Of a stretch of 7,522 nt of DNA, positions 1 through 5,602 are shown piece after piece. The notes beneath the pieces were generated by a model. That model had not been told where the DNA came from and made no database searches. It was given only the letters and a program-made list of their open reading frames with translations. This stretch comes from Halanaerobiaceae bacterium (GTDB lineage Bacteria > Bacillota > Halanaerobiia > Halanaerobiales > Halarsenatibacteraceae). Where the stretch lies: positions 1 to 7,522 of the forward strand of contig PWHA01000213.1 of the NCBI GenBank assembly GCA_003554685.1, in the 5' to 3' direction. Every line of letters starts with the position of its first letter. Position 1 is the stretch's first letter. Both the position numbers and the translations under genes were made by a program.

Positions 1-1
1 A

Positions 2-1351
2 AATGCCGGGATCGGGCTGCTGGGCATTTCCTATCTTTTAACTGCCGGTTTGTCGGCAGCAGCTCGCTGTGAAGCTGTTAAAACCCTGGTTAATGTAGGG
101 GGAGTGGCAGATTTCTACCAGCTTGCTTATCGGGGAGGGGCCCTCAGCCTGCATCACGCTTTACCCTGGAGGATTATTGTCAGCTACAGCCCCCAGCCTG
201 ATCTGGGTGAGATTAACTGGTCCCGGGTTTTTCGAACCCTGCCTCTGGAGAAATGTGCGGCTGAGGCGGGATATCCCACGAAAATCTGGAGGCAGATCTG
301 TCAGCATCCTGTCCGGGATGACTACTGGGAAAGCAAAGACCTGAGCAGCTATCTCTCTGAAATCGAGCTGCCGGCTCTCCATTTTTCCGGCTGGTATGAT
401 ATTACCCTGGGAACCACCCTGGATATATTTCTGGCTTTTCAGCAGCACAGCAGCAGAGAACAGCATCTTTATCTGGGGCCCTGGAGTCACAACGGGATTT
501 TGACAGATCAGGTCTGCCTCCCTGAAGGTCAGCAGAGAACTTCGGAGAGCGGGATAAACCCGGCTGTCAGGGCCATCGCCTGGTATGATATCTGGCTTAA
601 GGGTGAAGCTGAGAGGAGAGAGATATTTCGCCAGGATGGAGTGATCAACCTGTATGATACCGGCAGAGGTAGATGGGTAAGGGGTAAAAAGTGGCCTCCA
701 GCGGGTTACTATAAGAAGAGGCTCTATCTGGCTCCTGAAGGATTTTTGCAGAAAGAAAAAACTGAAGAAGCTAACTCAGCCAGTTTCAATCATGATCCAC
801 AAAATCCGGTACCGGCTCGAGGTGGGAGTCTCTGGGAATTTCCTCAGGCCGGATTGAGGCCTGGCCCTTTAAATCAGCGACCTTTGCAGGAACGAGAAGA
901 CATAATCTCCTTTGCTACTGAGAGACTGGAGTCAGAGATAACTCTGGCCGGTCCAGTCCAGCTCAAGCTTTTCGCAAGTTTGTCGGCAGAAACTGGTGAC
1001 TGGGTGGTTAAGCTGCTGGATATAACTCCAGAGGGCAGGAGAATCTGGCTTTCTGACGGTATTCTGCGGAGCCATTTTAGCACAGGTTTCAGGCCAATAA
1101 GCTGCCGGGAACCGGGTAAAACTACAGAATATTTAATTGAACTTCAGCCTCTTTGCCACACACTGAAACCCGGCCACCGGCTGGGAATTGCAATCTCCGG
1201 ATCAGCTTATCCCAAATGGGATCGTAATCTACATATGGTTGACAGTCAGCTTCACAGCTTAACTGCTGAATCGCAGTTAGAAAGATGCCTTCAGACTATT
1301 TTTCTGGGAGGAAAATATTCTTCCTGCCTGGAATTTCGAGCCAGAAATTAA
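2..1351 (+). CDS. CocE/NonD family alpha/beta-hydrolase (X-Pro dipeptidyl-peptidase-like), 5'-truncated by window
   Basis: The frame is open from base 2, so the gene begins upstream of the window; 449 C-terminal residues are visible. A TTG at 50 is in frame but lies inside the conserved fold and is not the start. The family hydrolyses esters or amides (cocaine esterase, glutaryl-7-ACA acylase, X-Pro dipeptidyl-peptidase) with a Ser-Asp-His triad. All three residues are visible: Ser in GISYL (codon 29-31, visible residue 10), Asp in GWYD (codon 398-400, residue 133) and His in GPWSH (codon 488-490, residue 163). From about residue 217 a beta-rich C-terminal domain of the X-Pro peptidase C-terminal type follows, with the expected SFATERL, DITPEGRR and DGILRSHF blocks. 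The usual nucleophile motif is GxSYxG; here the last Gly is Leu. The substrate cannot be inferred. The visible part shows no frameshift and ends in TAA just before a repeat-rich spacer. Confidence 0.9.
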   Translation, partial: NAGIGLLGISYLLTAGLSAAARCEAVKTLVNVGGVADFYQLAYRGGALSLHHALPWRIIVSYSPQPDLGEINWSRVFRTLPLEKCAAEAGYPTKIWRQICQHPVRDDYWESKDLSSYLSEIELPALHFSGWYDITLGTTLDIFLAFQQHSSREQHLYLGPWSHNGILTDQVCLPEGQQRTSESGINPAVRAIAWYDIWLKGEAERREIFRQDGVINLYDTGRGRWVRGKKWPPAGYYKKRLYLAPEGFLQKEKTEEANSASFNHDPQNPVPARGGSLWEFPQAGLRPGPLNQRPLQEREDIISFATERLESEITLAGPVQLKLFASLSAETGDWVVKLLDITPEGRRIWLSDGILRSHFSTGFRPISCREPGKTTEYLIELQPLCHTLKPGHRLGIAISGSAYPKWDRNLHMVDSQLHSLTAESQLERCLQTIFLGGKYSSCLEFRARN

Positions 1352-1363
1352 TGAAATTTGCCA

Positions 1364-1415
1364 AAGAAACCGATAGCAGTATCTTGATTGATCGGTTCTT
1401 CTAGCGCATATTTTT
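1364..1415 (+). terminator. Candidate weak terminator after the CocE-type hydrolase
   Basis: AAGAAACCGAT (1364-1374) can pair with ATCGGTTCTT (1391-1400) as a roughly 10-bp stem with one bulged A and a 16-nt loop. A run of five T (1411-1415) follows, but only after a 10-nt gap, so this is not a canonical intrinsic terminator. It lies 12 bp after the hydrolase stop codon, which is the right place. Confidence 0.35.
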
Positions 1416-1666
1416 ACTGATCTTCTTCAGATCTTTTTACAGATTATCTTACTGATCTTCTTACAGATCTTTTTACAGATTATCTCACTGATCTTTTTGC
1501 AGATCTTCTTACTGATCTTCTTGCATATTATCTTACTGCTCTTCTTGCTGATCTTTTTGCAGACTTTCTTGAGAGTTTTTTGCGAGTCTTCCTGCGAGTC
1601 TTCCTGTGAATTATCTTGCGGTTATTTTTACGGTTATTTTTTCGGATTTTCCTGCGGATCTTCTGG
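1416..1666. repeat. Degenerate 12-bp tandem repeat array (about 21 units)
   Basis: Successive 12-base units line up without gaps across the whole span, except for one 11-base unit (1428-1438). Examples are ACTGATCTTCTT (1416, 1451, 1511), ACAGATCTTTTT (1463), ACAGATTATCTT (1439) and GCAGATCTTCTT (1499). From 1571 the units drift to CGAGTCTTCCTG (1583 and 1595, identical) and then CGGTTATTTTTT (1631) and CGGATCTTCTGG (1655). A further unit-like 12-mer, GCGCATATTTTT, precedes the array at 1404. The + strand is strongly pyrimidine-rich. The first two 36-bp blocks (1416-1450 and 1451-1486) differ by one indel and one substitution, which suggests a higher-order duplication. The array fills the gap between the convergent ends of the hydrolase and the LiaF-like gene. 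Because 12 is divisible by 3, long open frames occur on both strands, but none has a credible start or ribosome binding site. I treat it as a non-coding minisatellite. Confidence 0.9.
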
Positions 1667-1767
1667 CAAATCAGAATAACCAGGGAACTATTTCGCAAAA
1701 GCAGCCAAATATCTGGTTTACGTGCCAGAACCTTTGTGTGTCCTGTCTGTCTTCCATGGATTTTCTG
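1667..1767. other. Unique spacer between repeat array and LiaF-like gene end
   Basis: About 100 bp of non-repetitive sequence downstream of the LiaF-like stop codon (read on -). A 5-bp inverted repeat, TCTGG (1712-1716) with CCAGA (1725-1729), is present but has no T-run after it on either strand, so I do not call a terminator. No gene is seen here. Confidence 0.5.
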
Positions 1768-2433
1768 TTAATTGCTGACATCAATCCCGCCAAATAGAAT
1801 CAGGCATTTGATGGCCAGAGTTGGCGCCTCAGGATCAAAATCTTTTCTGGAAGTATTGTCATCCCAGCCACCAAAGATAGGCAGGCCGGAGATATCAACA
1901 TTCCAGTCTTCGGGAACATAGATATCATCTCCACCAAAAAGCACAAAAACATCAAATCTTATTTCTTTCTCCTGGGTTCTGGCTGCTCGAAAATCCAGTT
2001 CAGAACCGCCGAAAATTGAGATGCTGCTGCCGCCCATAAAATCTTGAGAGACGACTCTGCTGTTTCTACCTGAAAATATGCTTATGGTATTGATTCTATT
2101 TCTTTCCAGGGCCTGGGCTCTATCTCCTCCCCGGAATAACAGCCCGACCCCTAACAGAATAAGAATGATAGGCCAGATTGAAATATCTGCAAAAACATCA
2201 AGACGATCCAAATTGTTTAACTGAAAAAGCACTCCAATACCCAGGACAATGAAACCACCAATTTTGCCAGCTGGATTCGTGATGATGTTGTAAAATCCTG
2301 CTGTTACTAAAATCATTGGCCAGTAAGTGCCAATGATCTGCCAGATACCAATATCGATTACTCCCAGGTTGCCTAAAATGATCAACAGGCCAATTAAAAT
2401 CAGCAAAATACCAAAAATTTTACCCTGCTTCAT
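1768..2433 (-). CDS. LiaF-like envelope-stress membrane protein (cell wall-active antibiotics response family)
   Basis: The protein has 221 residues. The N-terminal half carries four hydrophobic segments (about residues 6-26, 33-51, 58-72 and 84-100), like the four-helix membrane domain of LiaF/YvqF proteins. A short charged linker (about 101-114) leads to a soluble beta-rich C-terminal domain in which F-[SG]-G turns recur: IFSG 119-122, IFGG 140-143, LFGG 165-168, IFGG 186-189 and LFGG 213-216. This layout is typical of the family, whose founding member in Bacillus inhibits the LiaRS two-component system that senses cell-wall antibiotics. No LiaR, LiaS or LiaI neighbour is visible, so a regulatory role here is only inferred from the family. 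The ATG start is supported by an AAGGGGG Shine-Dalgarno at 2441-2447 (read on -), seven bases upstream. The gene is single and divergent from the uracil permease. Confidence 0.85.
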   Translation of the reverse strand: MKQGKIFGILLILIGLLIILGNLGVIDIGIWQIIGTYWPMILVTAGFYNIITNPAGKIGGFIVLGIGVLFQLNNLDRLDVFADISIWPIILILLGVGLLFRGGDRAQALERNRINTISIFSGRNSRVVSQDFMGGSSISIFGGSELDFRAARTQEKEIRFDVFVLFGGDDIYVPEDWNVDISGLPIFGGWDDNTSRKDFDPEAPTLAIKCLILFGGIDVSN

Positions 2434-2679
2434 TGCTTTTCCCCCTTGATTTATTTATTTGTAATTTGAATATAACATATTTATATAAAATCTACCAGTG
2501 GTTTAGAGAGAAGTTTTTTGGCTCTAACAGAAACATTTATAGGAGAAAATCTTAAGCAAACCGAAAGAGTAATAATTAAATTTTGCAGGAATTAATAAAG
2601 CTTTAGTGAAATATAATAAAGGCCAGCAAAAAATCATGTATACCTGACAGCTCAACAAAAATTATTTCGAGGTGAAAAA
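2434..2679. other. Divergent intergenic region between LiaF-like gene and uracil permease
   Basis: This AT-rich 246-bp region must contain the promoters of both flanking genes. I see the LiaF-like Shine-Dalgarno at 2441-2447 (-) and the permease Shine-Dalgarno GAGGTG at 2669-2674 (+). A bulged inverted repeat, TTAGAG (2503-2508) with CTCTAA (2522-2527), is too weak to name as an operator. I looked for a purine-type or PyrR-type leader before the permease and found no recognisable consensus. Confidence 0.6.
2612..2617 (+). promoter_or_regulatory. Candidate -10 element for the uracil permease
   Basis: A perfect TATAAT lies 62 bp before the permease start. No good -35 box occurs at 16-18 bp spacing; the nearest TTG-type hexamer (TTGCAG, 2583-2588) is 23 bp away. 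It is listed only because of the perfect hexamer and its position, and in DNA this AT-rich a chance match is plausible. Confidence 0.3.
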
Positions 2680-3954
2680 ATGAATAAAAATTATCAAAGA
2701 GTTAACACCATGGCAGTAAAGGATTCCAGCGAACTTCCGCGTTCTCAAGAGCTTTTCATAGGTTTTCAGCACACCCTGGCAATGTTCGGTGCTACAATCC
2801 TGGTACCTATTTTAACCGGTCTTCATGTTTCAGTTGCTCTATTTACCAGCGGACTGGGAACTCTGGTTTTTCATTATCTCACTGGCAAAAAGGTTCCTGC
2901 TTATCTCGGCTCTTCTTTTGCTTTTATTGCTCCTATAAGTATAGTCATAAGTAATGGTGGAGGTATACCGGCTGCCCAGGGCGGAATTATGGTTACCGGT
3001 CTGTTATATGCTCTGGTGGCCTGGCTGATATATTATCTGGGTCCCGAAAAGATCAAACGAATTTTTCCCCCAATTGTTACCGGACCGGTAATTATGATTA
3101 TTGGACTTTATCTGGCTGATGTTGCTATTAATCAGGCTTCAGAGCATGTCTGGGTAGCAATGATAGCACTGATAGGAGCTACTATATCAGCAGTCTTCGG
3201 TAAAGGATTTTTTCGGTTAATCCCTGTAATTACAGGATTAGTGGTTGGTTACATAGCAGCGCTTTTTGTCGGATTGGTGGACTTTTCTCCGGTAATGGAG
3301 GCAGGCTGGCTGGGATTGCCGGAATTTACCAGGCCGGCTTTTGAATTGAATGCTATTACCATCATTGCCCCGGTGGCGGTGGTTTCCATTATCGAGCATG
3401 TTGGCGATGTGCTGGCCATTAGTGAAACTGTAGGCAAAGGCCGGGAACTGGTTACCGATCCAGGATTGAATAAAACAATGGTGGGAGATGGGATTGCTAC
3501 CTTTTTGGCCGGTATTTTTGGGGGTCCTCCCAATACTACCTATGGAGAAAACATTGGAGTACTGGCTCTGACAAAGGTTTTTGACTCCAAGGTTATGAGA
3601 ATTGGGGCAGTTTTTGCTATTATTCTCTCGCTGGTACCCAAGTTTGGCCAGCTGATTCAGACCATTCCTAATGCTGTTATTGGAGGAATTTCTATCCTGC
3701 TATTCGGTATGATTGCAGCGGTGGGAATCAGAACTCTGGTGGAATCTGAGACTGATTTAAAGCGCTCTCGCAATCTGGTGATTGCTTCGGTGATTTTGGT
3801 TCTGGGACTGGGGGGTGCTGTTCTAGAGATTGGAGAAATGGAATTTTCAGGCATGGCACTGGCTGCAGTTGTTGGAATAATACTTAATCTGATTTTGCCT
3901 GATCCGGGAAGCAAAATGACCGATGATGTCAGGGGCGAAAAATCTAATTTTTAA
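2680..3954 (+). CDS. uraA: Uracil permease (NCS2 family, uracil:H+ symporter)
   Basis: The product is an inner-membrane nucleobase transporter of 424 residues, the usual length for UraA/PyrP, with many hydrophobic segments consistent with the family's 14 helices. Family blocks are present in order: the helix-1 block from Gln30 through LVPILTGL, GSSFAFIAPI (78-87), SIIEHVGD (236-243) and GGPPNTTYGENIG (281-293), followed by the NCS2 signature ending in LALTK. Glu239 and Glu290 occupy the places of the two glutamates that bind uracil in E. coli UraA (E241 and E290). The TTYGENIG block favours uracil over xanthine or urate transporters; that preference is inferred. ATG at 2680 is preferred because GAGGTG lies five bases before it, whereas the ATG at 2710 has no ribosome binding site. 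No pyrR, upp or other pyrimidine genes are adjacent, so this looks like a stand-alone salvage transporter. The stop codon overlaps that of the convergent Fe-S gene. Confidence 0.92.
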   Translation: MNKNYQRVNTMAVKDSSELPRSQELFIGFQHTLAMFGATILVPILTGLHVSVALFTSGLGTLVFHYLTGKKVPAYLGSSFAFIAPISIVISNGGGIPAAQGGIMVTGLLYALVAWLIYYLGPEKIKRIFPPIVTGPVIMIIGLYLADVAINQASEHVWVAMIALIGATISAVFGKGFFRLIPVITGLVVGYIAALFVGLVDFSPVMEAGWLGLPEFTRPAFELNAITIIAPVAVVSIIEHVGDVLAISETVGKGRELVTDPGLNKTMVGDGIATFLAGIFGGPPNTTYGENIGVLALTKVFDSKVMRIGAVFAIILSLVPKFGQLIQTIPNAVIGGISILLFGMIAAVGIRTLVESETDLKRSRNLVIASVILVLGLGGAVLEIGEMEFSGMALAAVVGIILNLILPDPGSKMTDDVRGEKSNF

Positions 3955-5207
3955 TCGCTCAGTAATTTCTCAAGATACCTGGATTTCATCTGCTGGCTGG
4001 CCATCAGCTGTTTGACCGGAGGCAGTTGTAAAATTGCTGAAAGTACTGCTGCCATGGCTCGATGGCTGGCAAAGGCCTGATTTTCAAAAATTAAGTTCGG
4101 GAGCTGTCCCTTTTCAATGGCCATCAGTACTGAGCGGTGGACAGAGTTGACCGGGGTAATTATTTCCCTTTCCCGCCTTCTTAGGCTCAGGCTGCCGCTG
4201 GGGCAGGCCCGGACACAGATTCCGCAGCCCAGGCAGCTGTCTATGTCAATGTTTATATTGCTTTCATTATTTTCGGTGATAACACCAACCTGACAGGCTT
4301 CAAGGCAGCGACCGCACCCGGTACAGCTTTTTTCATCCTGCACCGGGAGGTAATTAGCGGTTTCAATGGGATTGAGAGCTCCAAATTTTTTCACCGCCAC
4401 CAGAGCTTCACAACAGCAGCCGCAGCAGTTGCAGATAAATGATGGTTCCTGCCGGACGTTTTCTCCGCACTGCACCAGATTTTCCTCATAGGCCCGATGC
4501 AGAAGTTCCAGACATTCTTCAGTCTCGACCCTTCGAGCATGACCGTGGCGTATTAAAGAATCTGCCGTAGAGTTAAGGGTCATGCAGATCTCCAGAGGAT
4601 TGTCGCAGGCTTTGCCGGCATGCTGCATTTTATGCCGGCAGTAACAGGTGCTGATGCCGATATGATCGGTCTCTTCGATTATGTGGCTGGCTCTCTCAAA
4701 ATCAAGTATATGTACCAGATTATCCTGAGACAGCACCTCCTCCTGAACAAAAACCCGGCCCAGCTTGGTTTCGGTGCTCAAGAAAAGTTCCTTGATAAAG
4801 TCCTCTTCCACATTTAAGTATTGATAGTAAAGTTCAGCCAGCAGTTCTTGATCCAGATCCTCCCGGACTCTCATCATTGAGAATTCGAAAAAACCTGCCA
4901 TCGGAGGTGGAAGAACATATTTTTTTACCCCCTGATCCCGGGAGTCCAGCAGGATTGCTCGGCCAGCCAGCTCATCAAGAATTTTCTCAGTTACTTCAGG
5001 TTTCTTTTTCAGTATTCTGCTGGCTTTTTCAACGGTAAAGGGTCTAATTGGAAGGCGAGCAACTATTCCCGCTTCCCTTTCAGTGAACAGGATTTTTAAT
5101 ATCTTATATAAAGTTTCCGAGGGCGGTGCTCCCTGGGGAAACTGGTTTAACCTCTCCTCCAGTTTTTTATAGGAGGATTTTGCTGTTTTATGGGCCAATT
5201 TTATCAC
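3951..5207 (-). CDS. 4Fe-4S dicluster protein with N-terminal winged-helix-like region, function unknown
   Basis: The predicted protein has 418 residues and no signal peptide or membrane helix, so it is probably cytoplasmic. Residues about 30-90 look like a winged-helix segment, with helices followed by an ILLDSRDQGVKKYVL wing. Next come a cysteine group at 188, 190, 201 and 208 (STCYCRHKM...CDNPLEIC), a very dense group at 259-266 (CNCCGCCC) and two classical ferredoxin motifs, C295-x2-C298-x2-C301-x3-C305 and C325-x2-C328-x2-C331-x3-C335-P. The ferredoxin motifs predict two [4Fe-4S] clusters; the other cysteines could hold a third cluster or another metal. Similar proteins are common in anaerobes and annotated only as 4Fe-4S proteins. 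Redox sensing or electron transfer is inferred. The start is uncertain between GTG (5205-5207) and in-frame TTG (5196-5198). The gene is convergent with the uracil permease and overlaps it by 4 bp. Confidence 0.85.
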   Translation of the reverse strand: MIKLAHKTAKSSYKKLEERLNQFPQGAPPSETLYKILKILFTEREAGIVARLPIRPFTVEKASRILKKKPEVTEKILDELAGRAILLDSRDQGVKKYVLPPPMAGFFEFSMMRVREDLDQELLAELYYQYLNVEEDFIKELFLSTETKLGRVFVQEEVLSQDNLVHILDFERASHIIEETDHIGISTCYCRHKMQHAGKACDNPLEICMTLNSTADSLIRHGHARRVETEECLELLHRAYEENLVQCGENVRQEPSFICNCCGCCCEALVAVKKFGALNPIETANYLPVQDEKSCTGCGRCLEACQVGVITENNESNINIDIDSCLGCGICVRACPSGSLSLRRREREIITPVNSVHRSVLMAIEKGQLPNLIFENQAFASHRAMAAVLSAILQLPPVKQLMASQQMKSRYLEKLLSD

Positions 5208-5208
5208 A

Positions 5209-5222
5209 CTCCATTAACCTTT
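5209..5222 (-). promoter_or_regulatory. Two alternative ribosome binding sites for the Fe-S gene
   Basis: Read on the minus strand, GGAG (5212-5209) lies one base before the GTG start, too close for it, but ten bases before the in-frame TTG at 5198-5196. AAAGG (5222-5218) lies ten bases before the GTG. Each site fits one start, and the two starts differ by only three residues. Confidence 0.4.
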
Positions 5223-5328
5223 AATTCCAGAAAGTTTTTCTTTTTCCTTCCTTGATGTTCTTGTTTGATAATACCTGATAATGCTGTTTCCTGGTTTAAT
5301 TTCAGGTCTATTAAATCTTACTGCTGAA

Positions 5329-5351
5329 TTTTACCACTATTTTTACCACTA
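5329..5351. repeat. Two-copy 12-bp-period direct repeat
   Basis: TTTTACCACTA occurs at 5329-5339 and again at 5341-5351, exactly 12 bp apart. It has the same period as the large array at 1416-1666 but a different sequence. It lies in the spacer upstream of both divergent genes, so it could be a paired protein-binding site or a simple slippage duplication. Confidence 0.6.
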
Positions 5352-5593
5352 AATACCTGCAGGATTTCATCGGTAGAGAGAGAATTTAAGGTATGTAAGT
5401 TTAATAAATCTTAATCTTCATTCCAGAGAAACTCTTCTAAGAAATCCTATTATATATTCTATAAAATTGGGGAAAATTTTTAGGTTTTATATTTTTGCTG
5501 TTTTACTTAGCGGTTTAGAAAACTATATTTTTTCAATGAGGTTAACTTCTTATCAGTTTACCAGAAAATTGATAAATAAAATGTTTGTGATCC

Positions 5594-5602
5594 GGGGAGG
5601 TG
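5594..5602 (+). promoter_or_regulatory. Strong Shine-Dalgarno overlapping the peptidase start codon
   Basis: GGGGAGGTG is the only strong ribosome binding site near the peptidase gene, and its last three bases are the GTG used as start. An in-frame stop (TGA 5588-5590) rules out an earlier start. At normal spacing, seven to eight bases downstream, the in-frame codon is ATC (5609-5611). The next ATG (5648) would remove the charged start of the signal peptide. Confidence 0.5.

Larger units (their letters stand above)
5208..5599. other. Gene-free divergent region between Fe-S gene and C39-like peptidase gene
   Basis: This 392-bp AT-rich stretch separates two divergently transcribed genes. It contains a pyrimidine-rich patch (about 5234-5266), a paired 12-bp repeat (5329-5351) and TA-rich sequence around 5449-5467 that could hold a -10 box for the peptidase gene, but no convincing -35 partner. 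An open frame from TTG 5467 to 5685 overlaps the peptidase start in another frame and has no ribosome binding site. I see no RNA gene or riboswitch. Confidence 0.6.

Noticed and set aside
1416..1666. CRISPR array
   Set aside because: The 12-bp units are contiguous and degenerate with no unique spacers, and no cas genes are nearby.
1497..1679. Plus-strand open frame encoding a hydrophobic LLIF/LQIF then CESS/CGYF repeat peptide
   Set aside because: It is a translation of the 12-bp array. The first possible start is a TTG with no ribosome binding site, the open frame extends well upstream of it without a start, and the opposite strand is also open, as expected for any repeat with a period divisible by three.
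1606..1797. Plus-strand frame running from the repeat array into the end of the LiaF-like gene
   Set aside because: It has no ribosome binding site, is half repeat sequence, and overlaps the well-supported minus-strand gene.
2560..2679. Riboswitch or PyrR-type attenuator before the uracil permease
   Set aside because: No purine-riboswitch or PyrR-binding consensus and no terminator hairpin with T-run is visible in the leader.
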